From an uncultured Fibrobacterota bacterium (GTDB lineage Bacteria > Fibrobacterota > Chitinivibrionia > Chitinivibrionales > Chitinispirillaceae): a DNA stretch of 11,981 nucleotides. The translations under genes and the position numbers were made by a program. Positions 5,672-11,981 of the stretch are shown here, one piece after another (position 1 is the stretch's first letter; every line of letters starts with the position of its first letter). The notes under the pieces are model-generated. The model worked only from the letters and a program-made list of their open reading frames with translations, searched no databases and was not told the DNA's origin. The DNA is taken from NCBI GenBank assembly GCA_903888815.1, contig CAISVC010000232.1, positions 1 to 11,981 on the forward strand. Reading direction: 5' to 3'.

Positions 5672-7531
5672 ATGCGTAACGTTTTTTTCATCATCGGCAT
5701 TGCGCTTTTCGTCACCAGTTCCGTTTTCGCCCAGGCCGTGCCTCTGGATTCGGCCCAGCGAAGGCACATAGAATTGCGCTACGGAGCGCTCATGCATTTC
5801 AGCTATAATACCTTTGTCCCAGGCTGGGGTGAAAATATCCCTGACGCCGGCTCAACCGGGCCATTGGCTTTTCATCCCATGAAGTTGAACTGCGGACAGT
5901 GGGCCAAGATTTTTAAAGCCGCAAAAATGCAATATGCGATCATCACGTCAAAACATCACGACGGGTTTGCGATCTGGCCGACAGCGGCAGTGCCACCGAA
6001 CGGAAGACCTCTCAAGTCGGTTGCGACGAGCGGTATCGCGGGCCGTGACGTGCTGAAAGAATACGCGGATTCGATGCGTGTCTATGGCCTCAAAGTCGGG
6101 ATTTACTACTCGATGTGGGACGCCAACCACTGCGGGTGGGGTTCCGAATATAACGTCACTGATATCACGGGAAGAGTTTGGAGCGCAGCGGAAAGCACCT
6201 TTGTTACGAAGCAGATCACCGAACTCATGAGCAATTACGGCGAAATCTGTGTGTTCATGGTTGACGGATGGGACTGGACGCTGGGCCACCGCTTCGCCCC
6301 CTATTCGTCCATCCGGAAGCTCGTGAAAAGGCTGCAGCCGAACTGTCTTATGGTCGACATGAACTGCCTCATGTCGCCGTGGGAAGTCGATCTGGTGTTC
6401 GTTGAAGAGCCCAAAGGCCTGCCGGTCTACGCGCCGGCCGGCAATGTTTTCCCCATGTGCCAGAGCCCGACCATCACCGGCGGGTGGTTCGCGCGGGACA
6501 ATTCGAACATTTACACGCTGAGCGCCCTCATGACGCAGGCATCGATCCAGCAGCATCTCGCAGACCTTGAGCCACGATACTGCAACCTGCTTCTCAATGT
6601 CCCTCCGGACACGAACGGTCTTATCACCCCGGCGTGCAGCACGCGGCTTATGCAGGTGGCTGCCGTATGGTCGCCGAACACGGCACGCAAGATGCTGCCC
6701 AAGCAGATGCACAACATAGAGTACCCGGTGACACCGACGGCGACCGGCACGGCTTCGAGCACCTATACCGGGACGATCTACTCGGCCGGAGACTCCCGTA
6801 CCTATACTCCGCGCCCCTATTTCGCCTTTAACGGACTGACCGACTGCTGGGGCAACGGCAATCCGTGGCTGGCCCAGACAATATGGCAGTCCGGCACCGG
6901 CCTGCCGCAGTGGGTACAGATGGACCTCGGAAAAACATACGACAGCCTGAACATCTTCGGTTATCTGCCTCGTCAGGACCTCGACGTCACCACCTGGGGC
7001 CATGCCGGTTCAATTACGCAGTATCATCTTCTCTTGAGCACCAACGGCACCACGTTTGATACCGTCGTAAAAAACGCGAACTGGTATCGAGTGGATTCAA
7101 ACGGAAACAACGTGGCAATGACCGGGACCGAAAGAAATTACCGGATCGTGGAATTCAGCTTTCACTCCGCCCGTTACGTCCGGCTTGTGGCCCTCAGTAC
7201 AGTGAATGTCGCCGGCACCGGAGCAGGCACCTTTGCCACGGTAAGTGAAATGGACATCGGAACATGTCCACTGCACACTGCCTCTGCCGTGAACAACCTG
7301 GTCGCGCCTTCCAAACTGGCGCTCGGTACCGGCGCGATGAGCTTCCTTTTGTACGGAAACCGTTTCAGGCTACCTGATAAATCTACCGGCAGGGAACTGC
7401 GCGTGGCGGTGTATGACCTGTCCGGCAAATTCCTGTGCACCGCGCCTGTCAGAGACGGCATCGCGTATCTGGGGAAGACCGGCAGCACGCCAGCCGGCGT
7501 CCGCTGTATAAAAGTGACGACGCTTAAATAA
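5672..7531 (+). CDS. Fucosidase C: secreted GH29-family enzyme with F5/8-type-C module and C-terminal tail
   Basis: This 619-residue exported protein has a signal peptide at 1-20 (cleavage after VFA). The GH29 barrel spans about 25-340: LMHFSYNTF (40-48), NCGQW (73-77), SKHHDGFAIW (93-102), FMVDGWDW (195-202; D198 is the expected nucleophile) and LLLNVPPDTNG (306-316). It lacks the GNE(S) block of fucosidases A and B. Instead, E245 in DLVFVEEPKG, also 47 residues after the nucleophile, is the likely acid/base, so it belongs to a different GH29 subgroup. An F5/8-type-C module follows (about 350-530, with WVQMDLGKTYDSLNIFGY), then a tail with VAVYDLSGKF (578-587) resembling sorting domains. An AAGGA site lies seven bases before the ATG. 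The gene is transcribed divergently from the lipoprotein operon and alone, ending at a bidirectional terminator. Substrate linkage is unknown. Confidence 0.88.
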   Translation: MRNVFFIIGIALFVTSSVFAQAVPLDSAQRRHIELRYGALMHFSYNTFVPGWGENIPDAGSTGPLAFHPMKLNCGQWAKIFKAAKMQYAIITSKHHDGFAIWPTAAVPPNGRPLKSVATSGIAGRDVLKEYADSMRVYGLKVGIYYSMWDANHCGWGSEYNVTDITGRVWSAAESTFVTKQITELMSNYGEICVFMVDGWDWTLGHRFAPYSSIRKLVKRLQPNCLMVDMNCLMSPWEVDLVFVEEPKGLPVYAPAGNVFPMCQSPTITGGWFARDNSNIYTLSALMTQASIQQHLADLEPRYCNLLLNVPPDTNGLITPACSTRLMQVAAVWSPNTARKMLPKQMHNIEYPVTPTATGTASSTYTGTIYSAGDSRTYTPRPYFAFNGLTDCWGNGNPWLAQTIWQSGTGLPQWVQMDLGKTYDSLNIFGYLPRQDLDVTTWGHAGSITQYHLLLSTNGTTFDTVVKNANWYRVDSNGNNVAMTGTERNYRIVEFSFHSARYVRLVALSTVNVAGTGAGTFATVSEMDIGTCPLHTASAVNNLVAPSKLALGTGAMSFLLYGNRFRLPDKSTGRELRVAVYDLSGKFLCTAPVRDGIAYLGKTGSTPAGVRCIKVTTLK

Positions 7532-7567
7532 AGAGCGAAGCCGGCGGATCGAACAGCTGAATCACGT

Positions 7568-7606
7568 AAAAAAGGTTTGCCTCCACAAGGGGCAAACCTT
7601 TTTTTT
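7568..7606. terminator. Bidirectional intrinsic terminator between convergent genes
   Basis: A perfect 8-bp stem, GGTTTGCC (7574-7581) and GGCAAACC (7591-7598), has a 9-nt loop and is flanked by A6 (7568-7573) and T8 (7599-7606). On the plus strand it terminates fucosidase C (stop at 7531). Read on the minus strand, the A-run becomes a T-run and it terminates the small lipoprotein gene (stop at 7651). Confidence 0.92.
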
Positions 7607-7650
7607 ACAGCCGCGTTTCGCGTCTCTTTTTTTGCTTTGTACTGCTACAC

Positions 7651-8130
7651 TTAATAACTTCTTGTCGTCGGATAGGTGATAGGATCCCCGTTTTTCCATT
7701 CTTTCATTGTAATATTCCATCGGTTGCTCGAAATGGCGATATTTATCGTTTTAGGAATGGTATCGCACAGAACATCACCAAGCTGAGTCTCCCATGATTG
7801 ACATACCTTGCACTGTGTGGAGGTTAAAACAGCATTTTCGCCGTTAATTGCCCAGGTCCCTGTTTCCCATGCAGAATCTCTCACCCCGCTGGCGCTTGAT
7901 GCATATTTCACCATGAACCGCGTGAGGGTATAGCTGGTTGCGTTTGCGAAATTCAGAACAATCGTGAAAGAATCGGTCATGAAAGAAGGCTTTGTCGTAA
8001 GCCCTGTCCAGGTTCCGATGAGCTCGGACGGCTCGTGACCTGCAGGATTACTGTCTTTTGAACAACTGACCACAATTCCCACGATGCACATTCCCGCCGT
8101 CAGGCCTGCCAGAACGGCTCTGCGTACCAT
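7651..8130 (-). CDS. Small lipoprotein, possible lipocalin-like beta-barrel
   Basis: This 159-residue protein has a basic start (MVRRAV), a hydrophobic core and a lipobox VVSC (Cys23, Ser at +2), pointing to an outer-membrane-type lipoprotein. The mature part is beta-rich. It opens with ELIGTWTGL (about 36-44), continues with an aromatic strand TSYTLTRFMVKY and a GTWAINGENAVLTS hairpin, and ends with a NRWNITMKEW strand. The 'GTW' opening and alternating pattern recall lipocalin-like domains, but I recognise no specific family. It is the last gene of the second operon, 41 bp after fucosidase D, and has a perfect AAAGGAGGG ribosome binding site, so strong translation is expected. Three Cys in the mature part apart from Cys23 (CKVC and DVLC) could form disulfides. 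A periplasmic or surface binding role in fucoside handling is inferred from context only. Confidence 0.7.
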   Translation of the reverse strand: MVRRAVLAGLTAGMCIVGIVVSCSKDSNPAGHEPSELIGTWTGLTTKPSFMTDSFTIVLNFANATSYTLTRFMVKYASSASGVRDSAWETGTWAINGENAVLTSTQCKVCQSWETQLGDVLCDTIPKTINIAISSNRWNITMKEWKNGDPITYPTTRSY

Positions 8131-8171
8131 ATATACCCTCCTTTGATCAGGATTACCCTTGGGGCTGTCAT

Positions 8172-9422
8172 TTACCTTTTTACACCCCGCAACTGCCCCA
8201 CCTCTTTCATTCTATCAACTTCGCACTGCGGAATCAAGCCCGTGGTGTCAGGCGACAGGTCGAGCAGAAGCGCGGCGTTGCGCGAGTTGTAATCGTTCAG
8301 ATTCTGGACGATATTCTGGGCAGTCATGAGATTGCACTCATCTGTCGGGTGCCAGAACCAGCACCAGTCATTGCGGATGGGAATACACCCTTCGGAAGGC
8401 AATACATTCCCCACTTTCGGCGCGCCGACGACCGGCACTTCGTACTCGACAATATCGGTTTTTTTCAGGGAGCAATAATAGTTATTCTCTACAAGCAAAC
8501 AATGCGGCTGAAGGTTCCTGATGAGGTTTCTGACCGTATCGTACGGCACCCGCAAATAGCCGATATCCCACGCCCATCCGTCGAACCACAGGCAAACGAT
8601 GTCCCCGTAATTGGTCAGGAGTTCGGTCAGCTGGCCTTTAATGAAATTCAGCGAAAAACCATTTGTCCAGTCCCTGATCGAATAGTAAAAACCCACCTTC
8701 AATCCCTCAGCCCGCGCCGAATCGACGAATTCCCGCAGAACATCACGACTGCCGCCTCCCCATGACGAATGGGCAATGCTGTGGTTCGTCTTGCTGCTGT
8801 TCCACAGGCAGAAGCCGCCATGATGCTTTGTCGTTACTACCATGTATTTGCAGCCGGCCGATTTCGCCACATCAGCCCACTGACCGCAGTTGAGGCTGGC
8901 CGGGTGAAACAGGTTCGGGTCTGCGTTGGGTGTTTCCCATTCTCCGGAAACGCTTTTACACTCCGGACAGCAGCAACGGTCGAACGTCGACATGTTGAAA
9001 TGGATAAACATGCCGAATTTCATAGCGACATAGGCTTTTTGAAGGCTATCAAGAATCTGCGCCGGCGTTTTCCCCAGAATTACTTTCCAATCGCTGTAAG
9101 TGCCGGATCCATTCGTTTCTGATATCTCGACAACAAGGTTGCCGGTAGCCTGATTATAGGAGGTTATCGTTCCCCTCATGGCGATAGTATCATTCACAGC
9201 GGATGCGACCGTCACCTTTTGACCGGCAACAGATAAAGGCAAGAAAGGTGGAATAATGAGACTTTTGACACCGGTACTGATCACTAACGATGTTGAGGAG
9301 GCAGTCTGGCCGCTGAATACCGTGTAGGGGGTAGGGCCGTACGCCGTTTCACATTTGTAGCTTAACAATAAACCGATGACCAGCCCCGTCAGACTACCGG
9401 TGAGGATAACTCGTTTTTTCAT
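8172..9422 (-). CDS. Fucosidase D: short exported GH29-family protein with an unusual N-terminal module
   Basis: The start at 9422 (416 residues) is fixed by GAGAAGGAGGG just upstream and by the signal-like MKKRVILTGSLTGLVIGLLLSY. A Cys follows at 24, but SYKC is not a standard lipobox, so lipid anchoring is uncertain. Residues about 32-117 form a small beta-rich module with GQKVTVAS, RGTITSYNQATGNLVVEI and GSGTYSDW, resembling a repeat unit known from phage structural proteins. The GH29 barrel spans about 125-405: MFIHFNMSTF (138-147), KHHGGFCLW (199-207; the usual HHDGF Asp is Gly), LWFDGWAW (278-285; D281 is the expected nucleophile), DIVEYEVP (323-330; E328 is the likely acid/base by alignment to fucosidase C) and LDLSPDTTG (387-395). 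There is no CBM or sorting tail. A CCCPEC cluster at 150-155 is unusual. It lies 71 bp behind the outer-membrane protein gene. Confidence 0.85.
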   Translation of the reverse strand: MKKRVILTGSLTGLVIGLLLSYKCETAYGPTPYTVFSGQTASSTSLVISTGVKSLIIPPFLPLSVAGQKVTVASAVNDTIAMRGTITSYNQATGNLVVEISETNGSGTYSDWKVILGKTPAQILDSLQKAYVAMKFGMFIHFNMSTFDRCCCPECKSVSGEWETPNADPNLFHPASLNCGQWADVAKSAGCKYMVVTTKHHGGFCLWNSSKTNHSIAHSSWGGGSRDVLREFVDSARAEGLKVGFYYSIRDWTNGFSLNFIKGQLTELLTNYGDIVCLWFDGWAWDIGYLRVPYDTVRNLIRNLQPHCLLVENNYYCSLKKTDIVEYEVPVVGAPKVGNVLPSEGCIPIRNDWCWFWHPTDECNLMTAQNIVQNLNDYNSRNAALLLDLSPDTTGLIPQCEVDRMKEVGQLRGVKR

Positions 9423-9426
9423 ACCA

Positions 9427-9437
9427 CCCTCCTTCTC
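9427..9437 (-). promoter_or_regulatory. Ribosome binding site deciding the fucosidase D start
   Basis: GAGAAGGAGGG on the minus strand, four bases before ATG 9422, is a near-ideal Shine-Dalgarno sequence. The open frame extends upstream to 9671, but that extension overlaps the preceding gene, lacks a signal peptide and would bury this site, so 9422 is chosen. Confidence 0.88.
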
Positions 9438-9493
9438 ATCTGTGTCGCGGTTACGGCAATCAAAATTGCACACTTCTTTACAAATGCCGTTCA

Positions 9494-10984
9494 TTAAAAC
9501 AGAACGCCGAACTTGAGCACATAGTACCAGCTGGCCGGGCTCCGCAGCGACTCTTCCCAGTCCTGGCGGTTCCAGTCCAGCGCAAACGTCCGGATATGGT
9601 CGCTGGCAGCCTGAAATGTCACCTGATAATGACCGGCTATTGTTTTCCTCCCGTAGATGCTCCACTTCCAATTGTCCCCTTTATACAGCATTGAATCAAT
9701 TAAACTGGTCCCGGCGCGGAAAGGAATCGGCAGCCCGTCAATGACGATGCCCTCCATATTGTTCGGATACCGGTTGCCCCACCACTCAGCTTCAATCGAA
9801 AGCACATCGAGACGTAATTTTTTCGACAGGAATTTTTCAAGAAACCATGTTCCGGCTCCTGCGGCGATACCTGCACCGCCGGTGATAAGGAGTGTTTTCA
9901 TCTCTTTAGCGTCAATTGAGTGATCCGGAGTAAAATAGGAAAGAAATTCCGGCACTGCGGCGCCGGTATAAACAACCAGGGGGTTCGTGGGCCAGTTGAA
10001 CCCGATCATGACCGGAATGCGCTCCAGCCTGCTCATGTACCAGATCGGCGAGCTGAGCGCCACGGGATAATTCTTTACTCCCAGAAGAGCGGCCTCGCCG
10101 TAAATTTTCAGGTCCTGTTCGCCGAAAAAACCGCTCGTGAAAAACCTCTTGGGGTCAAACGAATACCGTGCCATGAGCTTTGTACCGGCGAAGGTGTAAT
10201 TCAGCGTGTCTTTATCGACAACTGACAGCGTGGTGTCCTCGTAGTTCAGATACTGCGTGGCGCCGTCTTTCGGGGCGGTGGCATTGGGGTCAACGGAAAT
10301 AATGCTGCAGAAACTCGCTCCCAGCCCGATTTCAAAGATCCGCGCCAAGCTATAGGTTGCAATGCAGGAAAGGTTGACATCATGCACTGCCATCCATTCG
10401 GTGTTGGTCGTAACCAGCACATCTAGGTCGACCTTGCTGACGCCTTCAGAAACAGCTCCCCGCAGGTATGCGCCCGCAAGCCGCGCGAAGGGATAGTCGA
10501 ACTCGGTGGTAAGCGTCTGGGGATAGGCGGTGCTCCTGAAAAGGTATTCGCCGAGATTGCGAACATCCTTGTTGTACTTATAAGGAAAGTACCCGCCCCC
10601 AACCTTCAATCCCCATTTATCATTGCTCATGAAAGTGTGGCTGAGTTCCGCCTGAGTCAGATAAGGATAAAAATAAAGCCTCCTTGTCGCCCCCAGCTCC
10701 ACCATTCTCGGGAACTCATTGAACATCTTCATCTCAAGGGCGGCTATCAATTTTGTCTGCGGACTCAGGAGCACATCCAGGCCGAATCCCGTGTATACTT
10801 TCTCGACAAACACATTTTCGATGTTGCCGACATGTTTGTCATATCCCTTGACAATCTGTCCGCATTCGAGCGAGGCATACCCCTTCGGTTCAAGCTTGAT
10901 TGCCGTGCCTTCCTCCGCGCGGCACATACCCGCGAATACAGCAGATGCGCTGACCGCAATTATTGCAGTTCGTAAACAATTCAT
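9494..10984 (-). CDS. Outer-membrane beta-barrel protein (porin-like), Fibrobacterota-type
   Basis: This 496-residue protein has a signal peptide (MNCLRTAIIAVSASAVFAGMCRA, cleavage about residue 23). The mature protein is rich in alternating amphipathic strands. Examples are YTGFGLDVLLS, KLIAALEMKM, WGLKVGGGYFPYKYN (124-138) and IFEIGLGASF. It ends YYVLKFGVLF, with the terminal Phe and alternating hydrophobics of an outer-membrane assembly signal. The block YKYNKDVRNLGEYLFRSTAYP (about 135-155) is of a kind I associate with Fibrobacter-lineage outer-membrane proteins; that recollection is not verified. It is first in an operon with fucosidase D and the small lipoprotein, so passage or capture of fucosyl oligosaccharides is a reasonable inference, but no substrate can be read from the sequence. 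The ribosome binding site is weak (TTAAGGT touching the ATG, GAAAGG further up). A glycine-rich hydrophobic stretch at about residues 364-379 (LLITGGAGIAAGAGTW) is unusual for a barrel. Confidence 0.75.
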   Translation of the reverse strand: MNCLRTAIIAVSASAVFAGMCRAEEGTAIKLEPKGYASLECGQIVKGYDKHVGNIENVFVEKVYTGFGLDVLLSPQTKLIAALEMKMFNEFPRMVELGATRRLYFYPYLTQAELSHTFMSNDKWGLKVGGGYFPYKYNKDVRNLGEYLFRSTAYPQTLTTEFDYPFARLAGAYLRGAVSEGVSKVDLDVLVTTNTEWMAVHDVNLSCIATYSLARIFEIGLGASFCSIISVDPNATAPKDGATQYLNYEDTTLSVVDKDTLNYTFAGTKLMARYSFDPKRFFTSGFFGEQDLKIYGEAALLGVKNYPVALSSPIWYMSRLERIPVMIGFNWPTNPLVVYTGAAVPEFLSYFTPDHSIDAKEMKTLLITGGAGIAAGAGTWFLEKFLSKKLRLDVLSIEAEWWGNRYPNNMEGIVIDGLPIPFRAGTSLIDSMLYKGDNWKWSIYGRKTIAGHYQVTFQAASDHIRTFALDWNRQDWEESLRSPASWYYVLKFGVLF

Positions 10985-11074
10985 ACCTTAACAACCTTTC
11001 GGCGTTTATGTATTGTAACAAATGGTCAATTACTTCAGAGCACTTAATGACGGGCAGGCGGACCCCGCGATACA

Positions 11075-11102
11075 AATATAATGTTTTTTTGTGGTAAAAC
11101 AA
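11075..11102 (-). promoter_or_regulatory. Candidate sigma-70 promoter of the outer-membrane protein-fucosidase D operon
   Basis: The minus strand reads TTGTTT (11102-11097), a 16-base spacer containing an A7 run, then TATATT (11080-11075). This predicts a start near 11068 and an untranslated leader of about 85 nt before the ATG at 10984. The rest of the 239-bp gap between secF and this gene holds no gene, and I see no intrinsic terminator for secF in it. Confidence 0.5.
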
Positions 11103-11223
11103 AGCAAAATAGAAACAAATTGATGCATATGACATATTCATACACATTTCAGCCGTATGCTCCGGCACGCCCCCGGTGATGAATCCGCTTCGAAGTGAGT
11201 TGGTGGGTGAATACTATTCCGAT

Positions 11224-11981
11224 TTATGCCTTGATTATCGGCCACTTCCTGTTCCACCACACCAGAAGCACACTGGCAATGTAGATCGTCGAATAGGTGC
11301 CGAAAATCACGCCGATCATCATGGCAAAGGCGAAATCCTTGATCGTTTCGCTGCCCAGAATCCAGAGGAGGGTGACCACGACGAAAGTAATGCCCGAGGT
11401 GATGATCGTGCGCGAGAGCGTCTGGTTGATGCTGAGGTCGACAAGTTCGATAAAGGTTTTTCCTTTAAGGCCCAGCCGCATGTTTTCACGGATACGGTCA
11501 AAGATGACGACGTTGTCGTTAAGCGAGTAACCCATGATGGTAAGCAGCGCGGCGATAAAGGTAAGTGAAAATTCCTTGTCCAGCACCGAGAAGCAGCCGA
11601 TCGTGATAATGACATCATGAAAGAGCGGAATCACGCACGCCACGCCGAACGAGACCCTGAATCTGAACCATATGTAAAGGAGAATGCCGACAAGAGACAG
11701 CAGCACGGCAATCGCCGCGTTACTCCGCATTTCACCGCCGATCTTGGGTCCGATCGCTTCCACGCGCCGTACGTCAAAATTATTGTCAGGCATGGCTTTT
11801 GACAGTGCCTCACGGATCTCCTTGCCGAGCGCAGACGCCTCAGCGTGCTTCCGCACAATGATCAGCAGCTCGTTGTCCTGCTCCCGGCCGATCATCTTTA
11901 TCTCCGAGCCCGTATAGCCGAGCTTGCCAATGAGCGAACGCACCTGCTGGATCTCATGCTTCATCGGCTTTTCGAATTTGA
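11224..11981 (-). CDS. secF: Protein translocase subunit SecF (3' part, 5' end outside window)
   Basis: About 251 C-terminal residues are visible, running open to the window edge (the frame continues upstream of Met as KFEKPM). SecF pairs with SecD in the inner membrane and drives late steps of Sec-dependent export using the proton motive force. Hallmarks in order are EAIGPKIGGEMRSNA at the start of the second transmembrane segment, LLYIWFRFRVSFG, HDVIITIGCFSVLDKEFSLTF, LLTIMGYSLNDNVVIFDRIREN (the conserved signature), a LSINQTLSRTIITSGITF block, and DFAFAMMIGVIFGTYSTIYIAS near the end. Missing are the first transmembrane segment and the N-terminal GGT motif region, which would lie past 11981. 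secD is expected just beyond the edge. It is a housekeeping gene that bounds the fucosidase locus. Confidence 0.96.
   Translation of the reverse strand, partial: KFEKPMKHEIQQVRSLIGKLGYTGSEIKMIGREQDNELLIIVRKHAEASALGKEIREALSKAMPDNNFDVRRVEAIGPKIGGEMRSNAAIAVLLSLVGILLYIWFRFRVSFGVACVIPLFHDVIITIGCFSVLDKEFSLTFIAALLTIMGYSLNDNVVIFDRIRENMRLGLKGKTFIELVDLSINQTLSRTIITSGITFVVVTLLWILGSETIKDFAFAMMIGVIFGTYSTIYIASVLLVWWNRKWPIIKA

Noticed and set aside
5948..7003. Long open frame antisense to fucosidase C
   Set aside because: Its predicted protein is rich in Arg and Val without domain logic, and it lies wholly opposite a clear GH29 gene. This is typical of GC-rich antisense shadow frames.
7612..7631. Second hairpin CGCG-TTT-CGCG followed by a T-run after the bidirectional terminator
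   Set aside because: The stem is only 4 bp and lies behind a strong terminator. It may be a backup but is too weak to call.
9423..9671. N-terminal extension of fucosidase D reaching into the outer-membrane protein gene
   Set aside because: It overlaps a well-supported gene, has no signal peptide or domain, and the strong Shine-Dalgarno with a signal-like N-terminus lies at 9422.
11041..11223. Possible small gene or terminator in the gap after secF
   Set aside because: The short frame there has no ribosome binding site or meaningful protein, and inverted repeats such as the CCGG pair are too short for a terminator call.
1..11981. CRISPR array, tRNA/rRNA, insertion sequence or integrase
   Set aside because: No regularly spaced repeats, no cloverleaf-like or rRNA-like stretch and no transposase or recombinase motifs were seen on either strand.

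Overview
The window looks like a chromosomal stretch from a Gram-negative bacterium of the FCB group, most plausibly Fibrobacterota (Chitinispirillia/Chitinivibrionia-like). The reasons are lipoproteins with lipoboxes, an outer-membrane barrel protein ending in Phe, exported glycosidases with C-terminal 'YDLxGR...' sorting-type tails, and a DUF4159 gene next to a membrane protein. The assignment rests on protein style alone and is an inference.

Layout. (1) 1-1018, minus strand: a 5' fragment of a membrane protein of unknown function, preceded by a DUF4159 exported protein. A GC-rich palindromic intergenic repeat lies between them. (2) 1133-5435, minus strand: a three-gene operon, transcribed as a LamG-like lipoprotein, then fucosidase A, then fucosidase B. 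It ends in a strong intrinsic terminator at 1072-1103. (3) 5436-5671: an AT-rich divergent regulatory region with a perfect 14-bp palindrome and a perfect 10-bp tandem direct repeat. (4) 5672-7531, plus strand: a third GH29-type enzyme (fucosidase C). A bidirectional terminator at 7568-7606 separates it from the convergent operon. (5) 7651-10984, minus strand: a second three-gene operon, transcribed as an outer-membrane barrel protein, then fucosidase D (short, with an unusual N-terminal module), then a small lipoprotein. (6) 11224-11981, minus strand: the 3' part of secF, a housekeeping gene that marks the end of the accessory region.

Functionally, about 9.9 kb between secF and the DUF4159 gene form a fucose-glycan hydrolysis locus. 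It holds four non-redundant GH29 alpha-L-fucosidase-family proteins, two surface-type lipoproteins and one outer-membrane channel-like protein. There is no SusC/SusD pair, no sulfatase and no fucose-catabolic gene in the window. The enzymes differ in how they are exported or anchored (sorting tail with F5/8-type-C module versus short lipoprotein-like form) and in active-site subgroup. This suggests a division of labour on several fucosyl linkages outside the cell. The most notable items are a phage-structural-protein-like module on fucosidase D, near-identical carbohydrate-binding modules on otherwise diverged fucosidases A and B, and the operator-like elements in the divergent promoter region.
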